Origin: Rhodovulum steppense
Lineage (GTDB): Bacteria; Pseudomonadota; Alphaproteobacteria; Rhodobacterales; Rhodobacteraceae
Assembly: GCF_004339675.1 (NCBI RefSeq)
Contig: NZ_SLVM01000002.1
Span: 62,001-126,000, forward strand
Reading direction: 5' to 3'
Length of the DNA: 64,000 nucleotides
The notes under the pieces are model-generated. The model saw nothing but the letters and a program-made list of their open reading frames with translations, had not been told where the DNA came from and ran no database searches. The translations under genes were made by a program, and so were the position numbers. Below, piece by piece: positions 56,326 through 64,000 of this stretch; the first letter of the stretch is position 1; each line of letters opens with the position of its first letter.

Positions 56326-56673
56326 ATGGACGAGCCGTCGCCGGACCAATTGAGGACGAGGTACCTGCCGCGCTTGCGGAACGAGATGGACGGCCTCAGA
56401 CAAGCCTCGGCAGCGACGGGCGAGGCTCGTCGACCGGTGCAGCTTGACCAGGCCAGCGTCGGTCGCCTGAGTCGGATGGACGCGATGCAGCAGCAATCCA
56501 TGGCGGCGGCGCAGGAGGCGCGGCGCCAGGCCCGGGGCCGCGCGCTGGAGGCCGCGATCCGCCGGATCGAGTCCGACGAATTCGGCTGGTGCGACCTGTG
56601 CGGCGAGTTCATCGGCGAGAAGCGCCTTGATGTCGATCCGACGCTGACGCGCTGCGTCGGCTGCGCGCGCTGA
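56326..56673 (+). CDS. DksA/TraR-family zinc-finger protein
   Basis: This 115-residue protein has a helical N-terminal half and a C4 zinc finger with Cys89, Cys92, Cys110 and Cys113 (GWCDLCGEF and RCVGCAR). In this family the finger and coiled coil insert into the RNA polymerase secondary channel. It starts four bases after the UspA gene with no clear ribosome site, so it is translated by coupling. The short form suggests a TraR/DksA-like modulator, not full DksA. Confidence 0.85.
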   Translation: MDEPSPDQLRTRYLPRLRNEMDGLRQASAATGEARRPVQLDQASVGRLSRMDAMQQQSMAAAQEARRQARGRALEAAIRRIESDEFGWCDLCGEFIGEKRLDVDPTLTRCVGCAR

Positions 56674-56713
56674 ACCAAACCGAGAGGTCGGTGCGAATGA
56701 CCTGCCCGGGACC

Positions 56714-58285
56714 TCAATCATGGAAATGCAGCTCCGGCTGCCGCGCGTTCCTGCGGTCCACCCGGTAGCGCGGACCGTCCGCCGGACGCAGATCGTCGAA
56801 CGCGACGAAGCGCTCGCGCCCATCGGCCCAACGCCGGATCCAGCCCAGTTGTGTTCCGTCGAGGTCATGGCGCGCCTCGTCCGACCATGGCGCGGTCCAG
56901 AACAGCACGGGATCGAAACCGACGCCGCGCCCGGCCGCGTCATAGTCGATGGACAGAAGCCGCGGCGCGCCGTCCGGCTCGACCGGGCCATAGCTGCGCC
57001 GCTGATGCGCGGGAAAGGCGACGGTGACGAAGCCGGGCGCGCTGTCCTGCGCGCTGTTATGGGCAAAGACGCCGATATCGACGCGCGCATGGCGGCGGCT
57101 GTCATACTCGTCGCCACCACCGGGCGCGGGCAATGTCCAGGGGTCGTGCCAGTCGATGACGATACGCGCGCGCCGCCCCTCGGGGTCGAGCGGTTCGATC
57201 CTCACCCGCTTGGGATCGCCCGCCAGAAGCCTCCAGTCGAAGCGCAGCGGGCGGCCGTTCGGGTCCGCGGTCTCCTCGGCGCTGACGATCATCTCGCGCT
57301 GCCAGTCGAAATCCCGCCAGATCCGCGCGATCGCCGATGGCGTGTCGAACAGCCGTTCATCCAGCCCCGCCAGCCCGGCCTCCTGCCGGAATCCCTCGTC
57401 GATCACGCGCAGCCGGACCATGGGCGGGATCTCGTCCGCCCGCATCCCGGCGGCCTGGGCCACCATCCGCCCGATCCGGATCTGGCCGGGTTCGAAGGCG
57501 GCGGGATGGGCGCGGCCCGACAGGTAATCATCGCGACTGCCGACCGTGGAGAGGTTACGGCGCAGGATCATCTGGATCGCGGGCGCCACAAGCCCGTGAT
57601 CGCGTAGCGCGGACATCGTGTCGGCGGGAAAGGCGGCCAGCGTCATCGCAATGGCGATCAGAAAGCGCCGATCAGAGCCTGACGAGCCCTGGCTGGTGAT
57701 GGTATAGGGCCAGTTGGCGGGAAACAGATCCTCTGCATCATGGTCGCGATGCTCGGGATAGATGTAGATCGCGTTGCGCTGGTAAAGTTCGGCGGCAAGC
57801 TGCGGCCCCATCGGTCGGGTCATGGCAAGGCGCACAAGGCTGCGCGGGGCCGGTCCGGCGGTCAGCGCGGTCGAGGAATTGCCCAGCACGACCGCGGGCA
57901 GATGGATCTGGCCCGCCAGACCGTAATCGCGCCCCGCCTCGACCAGATCGGCCGCATAGACCAGCCGGGCAAGGCGCGGGAACAGGTCGGGGCGCAGCGT
58001 GGAATGGCCGCGGTCGCGGTTGTCGTAAAGGAGGCCGGCAAAGCCGTTGATCCCGCCCCGCCCCGCCAGATGGCGCAACAGCCGGGTGCCGTCCTCGGTG
58101 TTCTGGTCGCCGACAATGGGCAGGGTCCGGTCCTCGTCGGGCAGCGGCAGGCCCGGGGCGGACCAGAGCCCCGGCGCGATCTCGGCCAGATCGGCGCGGG
58201 ACAGGGTCACCTCTCCGGCAGCCGCCGCCAGCGGAAGCAGCAGCGCCACAAGGGCAAGGCGAAGGAACCGGAGAAGGTCGCGCAT
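56714..58285 (-). CDS. Secreted protein of unknown function
   Basis: I do not recognise this 523-residue protein. A signal peptide (about 1-23) ends in AAAAGEV. It then has long soluble regions with RPMGPQLAAELYQRNAIYIYPEHRDHDAEDLFPANWPY-type stretches, several DxD/HxD pairs and no clear catalytic block or membrane helix. The start at 58285 was picked because the upstream frame overlaps the regulator gene. It is third in a run with a membrane regulator (58330-59046) and a small secreted protein. Confidence 0.65.
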   Translation of the reverse strand: MRDLLRFLRLALVALLLPLAAAAGEVTLSRADLAEIAPGLWSAPGLPLPDEDRTLPIVGDQNTEDGTRLLRHLAGRGGINGFAGLLYDNRDRGHSTLRPDLFPRLARLVYAADLVEAGRDYGLAGQIHLPAVVLGNSSTALTAGPAPRSLVRLAMTRPMGPQLAAELYQRNAIYIYPEHRDHDAEDLFPANWPYTITSQGSSGSDRRFLIAIAMTLAAFPADTMSALRDHGLVAPAIQMILRRNLSTVGSRDDYLSGRAHPAAFEPGQIRIGRMVAQAAGMRADEIPPMVRLRVIDEGFRQEAGLAGLDERLFDTPSAIARIWRDFDWQREMIVSAEETADPNGRPLRFDWRLLAGDPKRVRIEPLDPEGRRARIVIDWHDPWTLPAPGGGDEYDSRRHARVDIGVFAHNSAQDSAPGFVTVAFPAHQRRSYGPVEPDGAPRLLSIDYDAAGRGVGFDPVLFWTAPWSDEARHDLDGTQLGWIRRWADGRERFVAFDDLRPADGPRYRVDRRNARQPELHFHD

Positions 58286-58329
58286 GGCCCGATCCTGACC
58301 CGGCGCGTCGCCTGCGTCCAGCGCAGGCT

Positions 58330-59046
58330 TCAGGTCATGCGGATCACGTCCTTGTCGATGGCCAGCATGTAGCCCCGCCGGGCGACGTTCTTGATAAGGA
58401 GTTCGCTGACCATCTGGTTGCCCAGCGCATCGCGCAGCCGCTTGATCCTTGTGGCGCCCGCCGCCTCGTCGCAATCCTCGGCGCGGCGGCCCGAGATCGT
58501 CGCCTCGATCTCGGCGCCCGACAGCATGTCGTCATCCATCCGCGCCTCGGCCAGCACTGACAGCGTCTCGATCGCGGCAGGCGTCAGCTTGAAGGCCATG
58601 CCGTTCAGGATCACCGTGTTCTCGGCCCGGTTGACCGTCAGCGACGAGACGCGGATCCCCGCACGCTCGATCTCGGACATCCGCCGGTTCAGGGTGATGA
58701 TGGTCAGCAGGAACACCAGCGCCGCGATCAGCAGCGCGGTGGAAAAGACCAGCAGTACGAAGATCACCACCCGGTAGGAGGTCAGCACATCCGCGAATGC
58801 GGTGCCTGACTGGGCGAGGATCTCCAGCAGCTTGATCTCGGCGCCCGAGGTCAGGTCGTCATTCTCGACGAAGATGCGCTCGACCCGGATGTTGAAGGCG
58901 TCGGCATCGGGCAGGCTGAAGAACAGCACCCCCGCCGCGATCAGCAGGATCGCGACGATGGCGACCATGCCCATGACGACCACCCGCCCGGCCTGAAGCG
59001 GGCGGGCGGGCGCCTCGGCGTCGCTATCCGCAGGGGCGCGCACCAT
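58330..59046 (-). CDS. Membrane-bound winged-helix protein
   Basis: This 238-residue protein has two membrane helices (about 21-44 and 92-118) with a periplasmic loop of about 45 residues between, then a C-terminal winged-helix-like region at about 145-232. The stretches NTVILNGMAFKLTPAAIETLSVLAE and RIKRLRDALGNQM then RGYMLAIDKD look like the OmpR/ToxR-type DNA-binding fold. If so it is a one-component membrane regulator with the DNA-binding domain at the C terminus, opposite to ToxR. It starts six bases after a small secreted protein. Confidence 0.65.
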   Translation of the reverse strand: MVRAPADSDAEAPARPLQAGRVVVMGMVAIVAILLIAAGVLFFSLPDADAFNIRVERIFVENDDLTSGAEIKLLEILAQSGTAFADVLTSYRVVIFVLLVFSTALLIAALVFLLTIITLNRRMSEIERAGIRVSSLTVNRAENTVILNGMAFKLTPAAIETLSVLAEARMDDDMLSGAEIEATISGRRAEDCDEAAGATRIKRLRDALGNQMVSELLIKNVARRGYMLAIDKDVIRMT

Positions 59047-59052
59047 GTGGCC

Positions 59053-59346
59053 TCAGAAGCGCAGGAAGAACTGACCGGCGCTTGCCTTGCGCTCGGCCAG
59101 CCCGTCCGCGCCGAAGATCGACATCACGTTCAGCAATTGCCAGCCGTTGCGGCCGATCCGGCGGTCGATCTCGCGCGCGGCATCGCCCCGGCTGCCGCAG
59201 GCCGAGGCGGGCAGTTCGATCACGCCGTAATGCAGCCGCAGCGGGTTGTCCTGCTTGGCCTTGTAATCGGCATAGCACTGGGCCGAGGCGGCCCCTGCCA
59301 GGAAGATCGCCGCCAGCGCGGCCAGGATGAGGTGATGCGTTTTCAT
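59053..59346 (-). CDS. Small secreted protein of unknown function
   Basis: This 97-residue protein has a signal peptide (about 1-22, ASAQ). The mature part has two cysteines (CYADYKAK and SACGSR) that may pair, and a C-terminal GQFFLRF. It resembles conserved small proteins of Rhodobacteraceae of unknown use. It is the first gene of a three-gene minus-strand run with the membrane regulator and the secreted protein, so it could be the ligand-side partner of that regulator. This is inference. Confidence 0.6.
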   Translation of the reverse strand: MKTHHLILAALAAIFLAGAASAQCYADYKAKQDNPLRLHYGVIELPASACGSRGDAAREIDRRIGRNGWQLLNVMSIFGADGLAERKASAGQFFLRF

Positions 59347-59544
59347 GCGGCCGAGCATGGGCCAGCGCGCGGCGCTATTCAATATCACCCATGGCGCAAG
59401 GGGCTTCGCGCCGACGGTTATCCGATAACAGGGGGGCGTTATTGCCTGTCAGCGCGCCCCGGCCGGATGGTCGATCCATCGCAAGGCCGGGCGGGCCGCG
59501 TTCCCGCCGACTCGCCCCGGCGCCAACAGGAAAGGACCACGACC

Positions 59545-59976
59545 ATGCCACGCTTCTTCCTTGCCCCGCTTCTGGCCGCCGCCGTCGCGCTGACCCCGAT
59601 TGCCGCCGCGCCCGCCCGCGCCGCCGACGATCTGGCCAGGATCCTGCTGGGTGCCGCGGCGGTCTACGTCATCGTCGACAAGCTGGAGAGCAACCGCCGC
59701 GCCGTGAACCGGGTCGAGAAGAGCCAGGCCGCGGGCTGGCAGTCCCCTCGCGGCTACAACCGGCACCAGGTGATTCCGGCAAGCTGCGTGCGCACGATCA
59801 ACACCCGCCGCGGACCCGAACGCGTCGTCACCGAACGCTGCCTGCGCAACGAAGGCATCCGCCGCCTGCCCGACCGCTGCGAGATCTCGGTGCGCGGCAA
59901 CCGTGGCAGCGTCGATGCCTACAGGCTGAGCTGTCTGCAGAATGCCGGTTACCGGGTCGAGGGCCGACGCCGCTGA
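59545..59976 (+). CDS. Small secreted basic protein of unknown function
   Basis: This 143-residue protein has a signal peptide (about 1-26, PARAADD), then a basic, arginine-rich chain with four cysteines (ASCVRT, ERCLRN, DRCEIS, LSCLQN) that are evenly placed and may form two disulphides. No family was recognised. AAAGGA lies before ATG 59545. It is followed by a good terminator. Confidence 0.6.
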   Translation: MPRFFLAPLLAAAVALTPIAAAPARAADDLARILLGAAAVYVIVDKLESNRRAVNRVEKSQAAGWQSPRGYNRHQVIPASCVRTINTRRGPERVVTERCLRNEGIRRLPDRCEISVRGNRGSVDAYRLSCLQNAGYRVEGRRR

Positions 59977-60020
59977 GGCGACGGTTCGAGCAGGGCGCGG
60001 GGGGGTGAGGCCCCGCGCCG

Positions 60021-60055
60021 GGGGGCGGAGGGACGAGCAGCCTCCGCCCCCTTTT
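60021..60055 (+). terminator. Terminator after the small secreted basic protein
   Basis: An 11-bp perfect stem, GGGGGCGGAGG (60021-60031) and CCTCCGCCCCC (60041-60051), has a nine-base loop and is followed by four T residues. It lies 45 bases after the stop and before rnhB. Confidence 0.8.
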
Positions 60056-60094
60056 CGTGTTGCGGCCCGGCGCGAAGGGCGCTTGTGTCATCCC

Positions 60095-60745
60095 ATGACC
60101 CGCGCCACGCCCCGACCGATCCCAGATTTCTCGCTGGAAACCGACGCCCTTGCCCGGGGCGCCCGCATCGTCGTGGGCGTGGACGAGGTCGGGCGCGGCC
60201 CGCTGGCAGGCCCGGTCACGGCGGCGGCGGTGCGGCTGGACCCGGCCGCGATCCCGCCCGGGCTGGACGATTCCAAGCGGCTGACCCCCGCCCGCCGCGC
60301 CGCGCTGGCCGAGGCGCTGATGGGGTGCGCCGAGGTCAGCATCGCCCACGCCAGCGTCGCCGAGATCGACGCGCTGAACATCCTGCGCGCCAGCCATCTG
60401 GCGATGTGCCGCGCCATTGCCGGGCTGTCGGCGCTGCCCGATCTGGCGCTGATCGACGGCAACCTCCTGCCCGTCGACCTGCCCTGCCCGGGCCTTGCCA
60501 TCGTCAAGGGCGATGCGCGCAGCCTGTCGATCGCGGCCGCCTCGATCGTGGCGAAAGAGGCACGCGACAGGATCATGGTGGAGCTTGCGCAACACTTCCC
60601 CGGTTATGGCTGGGACAGGAACGCAGGCTATCCGACCAGGGCGCATGTCCAGGCGCTCCGAGATATTGGGGTCAGCCCACACCATAGGCGTTCGTTCGCG
60701 CCGGTGCACAACATATTGTATCAAGAAAATTCCGTAAGTAGCTGA
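60095..60745 (+). CDS. rnhB: Ribonuclease HII
   Basis: RNase HII cuts RNA in RNA:DNA hybrids and removes single ribonucleotides from DNA. The 216-residue protein has the [14 protein letters not shown] motif with Asp30 and Glu31, Asp121 in LIDGN and Asp140 in [13 protein letters not shown] as the four metal-binding acidic residues. The start at 60095 follows the terminator. The ccrM gene follows, and the rnhB stop overlaps the first GANTC site of its promoter region. Confidence 0.94.
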   Translation: MTRATPRPIPDFSLETDALARGARIVVGVDEVGRGPLAGPVTAAAVRLDPAAIPPGLDDSKRLTPARRAALAEALMGCAEVSIAHASVAEIDALNILRASHLAMCRAIAGLSALPDLALIDGNLLPVDLPCPGLAIVKGDARSLSIAAASIVAKEARDRIMVELAQHFPGYGWDRNAGYPTRAHVQALRDIGVSPHHRRSFAPVHNILYQENSVSS

Positions 60746-60781
60746 TTCAAAAAGGATTTGACGGCGAATCGGGTTTGACTC
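60744..60781 (+). promoter_or_regulatory. Cluster of three GANTC sites before ccrM
   Basis: GATTC (60744-60748), GAATC (60766-60770) and GACTC (60777-60781) lie within 38 bases, 63-100 bases upstream of the ccrM ATG. CcrM methylates GANTC, and in Caulobacter methylation of GANTC sites in its own promoter shuts ccrM off. The pattern points to the same feedback here. The region between rnhB and ccrM is otherwise AT-rich. Confidence 0.7.
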
Positions 60782-60837
60782 AAAGTCACCGCCAAGCAGC
60801 GACGCCCGCAACAAGGGCGCGCCAAAAGAGGCAGTGA

Positions 60838-61947
<1,110 letters not shown>

Positions 61948-62001
61948 ACCCCATCGCTTACCGCCTGTGCCTGCGGCCTTCGGGCCGCCGCGCACAACCT
62001 T

Positions 62002-62032
62002 GCCCCGCCATTCCCGTGGCGGGGCTTTTTTT
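62002..62032 (+). terminator. Rho-independent terminator of ccrM
   Basis: A 9-bp stem, GCCCCGCCA (62002-62010) and TGGCGGGGC (62017-62025), has a six-base loop and seven T residues. Confidence 0.92.
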
Positions 62033-62104
62033 CGTCCGGACCGGGCCGGGGGTCTCGGAATCGGCACGCCACGCCCTAATCTCTCAACCAAAAGGAGGTG
62101 TCAC

Positions 62105-62743
62105 ATGCGATTTCTTGTGATCGGAGCAAGCAGGGGCATCGGGCTTGAGACCGTGCGCTACGCCCTGCAACGCGAACATGACGTGCGCGCCTTTGCGCGC
62201 AGTGCGGACCGGATCGGGATCGAGGATGACCGGCTGGAAAAGCTGACCGGCGACGCGCTGAACCCCGAGGAGGTGGCAGCCGCGCTGAAGGGCGTGGATG
62301 CGGTGATCGTGGCCCTTGGCATCCCCAAGACGCTGTCGGGGATAGCCGAGCGCACCACGCTGTTTTCCGACGCGACGCGGGTTCTGCTGCCCGCGATGGC
62401 GGCGGCGGGGGTGCGGCGGCTTCTGGTCGTCACCGGCTTCGGTGCGGGCGACAGCAAGGACAGGATCAGCACGGTCGAGAAGATCCCGTTCAAGACGCTG
62501 CTCGGCCGGGCCTATGCCGACAAGGATGTGCAGGAGGAGATGATCCGCGCCTCGGATCTGGACTGGACCATCGCGCGGCCGGGCATCCTGATGAACCGCC
62601 CGCCCAGCCACGCCTACGAGGTGCTTGTCGAGCCCGAGACATGGCGCAACGGCCTGATCTCGCGCGGGGATGTCGCGCATTTCCTGGTCCATGCGGCCGA
62701 GGACGGCAGCCATGTCCACCAAGCGCCGGTGCTGATCCGCTAG
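62105..62743 (+). CDS. NAD(P)-binding short-chain-like oxidoreductase
   Basis: This 212-residue atypical SDR is of the NAD(P)-binding/NmrA-like group. The Rossmann motif is GASRGIG at the N terminus, and the RLLVVTGFGAGDS and TIARPGILMN blocks follow as in such proteins. No classical YxxxK catalytic pair is evident. The start has a full AAGGAGGT ribosome site, the strongest in the window, so it is likely well expressed. The substrate or role is unknown. Confidence 0.82.
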   Translation: MRFLVIGASRGIGLETVRYALQREHDVRAFARSADRIGIEDDRLEKLTGDALNPEEVAAALKGVDAVIVALGIPKTLSGIAERTTLFSDATRVLLPAMAAAGVRRLLVVTGFGAGDSKDRISTVEKIPFKTLLGRAYADKDVQEEMIRASDLDWTIARPGILMNRPPSHAYEVLVEPETWRNGLISRGDVAHFLVHAAEDGSHVHQAPVLIR

Positions 62744-62908
62744 GAACCGCGGCCGGAAGACCCCGCTCGCCCTGGCCTTTGCGCCGGGGCTTCCGTGCCC
62801 GGGCGGGAGGCGGACGCAAAGGTTCCGGATCGCCGTCCGGCGGGCTGGCCTGTGTCTTCCGGGGTGCGGCGCCTTTCCTCTGATTCTTTGCGGGATGCGT
62901 TCGTCTAA

Positions 62909-63970
62909 TCAATCGCGACCGATGCTACCGCGGGCAAGGTCGAACGCCTTGCGCATCACGGTCGGCAGGTCCGAGGGACGGAAATCGTGCCGCGCGACGA
63001 AAGCGCCGCGCCGGGGTGCGCAGTCTGCGGGCAGGTCGGCCACGCGCAGCGCAAGGCGCAGGTGGAAATGGGTGAATGTGTGGCGCACCTCGGCCCCCGG
63101 ATCGCGCCAATCGGCATCGGCCGGGGGGGCACAAACAGGCTCTGTTTCGGCCCAATCCGTGCCCGGCCAGCCCAGCATGCCGCCCAGAAGCCCGCTTTCC
63201 GGGCGGCGCTCCAGCAACCACGCGCCATCGGTCCGGCGGCCGATATAGGCAATGCCAAGCCGCGTGGGTTTCGGCGGTTTCGCCAGCTTGCGCGGCAGAT
63301 CGGCCGCGATGCCCTGCGCCCGCGCCGCGCAGGGTGCGCGCAGCGGGCAGATGCCGCAGGCCGGGCGTTTCGGCGTGCAGATCGTGGCGCCGAGATCCAT
63401 CACCGCCTGGGCATGATCGCCGGGGCGCCGCGTCGGCGTCAGCCGGGCCGCCAGCGCCGTCAGTTCGGGCTTGGCGGTCGGCAGGGGCGTCTGCACCGCG
63501 AACAGCCGCGCCATGACCCGTTCCACATTGCCGTCCACCACCGTCTCGGCCCGGTCAAAGGCGATCGCGGCGATCGCGGCGGCGGTGTAGGGGCCGATGC
63601 CGGGCAGGGCCAGCAGCCCCTCGCGGCTGTCGGGAAAGCGCCCACCATGGTCCCGCGCCACGGCCCGCGCGCATTTCAACAGGTTGCGCGCCCGCGCGTA
63701 ATATCCAAGCCCCGCCCATTCGCCCATCACGGCCGCATCCTCGGCCGCGGCCAGCGCCTCGACATCGGGCCAGCGGGCGGTGAAGCGGTGGAAATAGTCG
63801 CGCACCGCCGCCACGGTGGTCTGTTGCAGCATCACCTCGGACAGCCAGACCGCGTAGGGGTCGGGCTGCACCCCCGCCGCCCGCGCCGCAGGCCCCACCC
63901 GCCAGGGCAGGTCGCGGGCGTGCAGGTCGTACCAGTCCAGGAAGGCCCGGCTTAGCTCCGCGTCACGCAA
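62909..63970 (-). CDS. mutY: A/G-specific adenine DNA glycosylase
   Basis: MutY removes adenine paired with 8-oxoguanine. The 353-residue protein has the SEVMLQQTTV block with the catalytic Glu45, the helix-hairpin-helix LPGIGPYTAAAI, the VDGNVERV Asp and the [4Fe-4S] cysteines in CTPKRPACGICPLRAPC. The C-terminal Nudix-like domain with AEVRHTFTHFHL recognises 8-oxoG. The start is TTG at 63970, since an in-frame TAA lies three bases upstream of the AGA codon before it. Confidence 0.93.
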   Translation of the reverse strand: MRDAELSRAFLDWYDLHARDLPWRVGPAARAAGVQPDPYAVWLSEVMLQQTTVAAVRDYFHRFTARWPDVEALAAAEDAAVMGEWAGLGYYARARNLLKCARAVARDHGGRFPDSREGLLALPGIGPYTAAAIAAIAFDRAETVVDGNVERVMARLFAVQTPLPTAKPELTALAARLTPTRRPGDHAQAVMDLGATICTPKRPACGICPLRAPCAARAQGIAADLPRKLAKPPKPTRLGIAYIGRRTDGAWLLERRPESGLLGGMLGWPGTDWAETEPVCAPPADADWRDPGAEVRHTFTHFHLRLALRVADLPADCAPRRGAFVARHDFRPSDLPTVMRKAFDLARGSIGRD

Positions 63971-64000
63971 TCTTTATGCCCCCGCCCCGGTCATTTGTCT

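Noticed and set aside
63971-64000. ATG followed by six codons on the minus strand before mutY
   Set aside because: Too short and ends at TAA; not a supported gene or leader peptide.

Overview
The window comes from a high-GC purple non-sulfur alphaproteobacterium of the Rhodobacteraceae. The best genus guess is Rhodovulum. It opens inside a puf operon (pufB end, pufA, pufL, pufM, pufC) with dxs downstream. PufC has only three CxxCH haem sites and a cysteine where a methionine ligand is usual, which matches the unusual triheme cytochrome known from Rhodovulum sulfidophilum. CcrM-type methylation, DUF2794 and short GC-rich intergenic gaps also fit this group.

Layout. 1-5.5 kb: photosynthetic reaction centre genes and isoprenoid precursor synthesis. 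5.5-17.6 kb: housekeeping genes (ABC1 kinase, MoxR/VWA pair, pncAB, a cation/proton antiporter and a P-type ATPase). 17.8-22.1 kb: a CUT1 sugar ABC transporter. 22.1-22.9 kb: bacterioferritin and its ferredoxin. 23.2-29.8 kb: surface polysaccharide genes (UDP-xylose synthase, GalE, a membrane GT2 synthase, a GH26-like secreted hydrolase and a KpsS-like protein). 29.8-32.7 kb: asd and a DUF4139 protein. 32.8-34.8 kb: a minus-strand inorganic-carbon operon (beta-carbonic anhydrase, SbtA, SbtB). 34.9-37.9 kb: leucyl aminopeptidase, an NlpC/P60 hydrolase and DUF2794.

38.3-53.1 kb is one long minus-strand block. Read in the direction of transcription it holds a PQQ sugar dehydrogenase with a diheme cytochrome c, a phosphonate-type ABC transporter with two tandem binding proteins behind a candidate Pho box, an SLC13 permease, then an [FeFe]-hydrogenase operon. 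That operon encodes a NuoF(C-terminal)-GltD fusion, HydA, and a NitT/TauT-type ABC transporter, with 3-5 bp gaps or overlaps. This operon is the most unusual content of the window. 53.9-64 kb: a SulP/UspA/DksA-like cluster, an unrecognised secreted-protein operon with a membrane-bound winged-helix regulator, rnhB, ccrM behind a cluster of GANTC sites, an NAD(P)-binding protein, and mutY.

No rRNA, tRNA, insertion sequence, CRISPR array or origin was recognised. All calls come from reading the sequence and from knowledge of the families; no database search was run.
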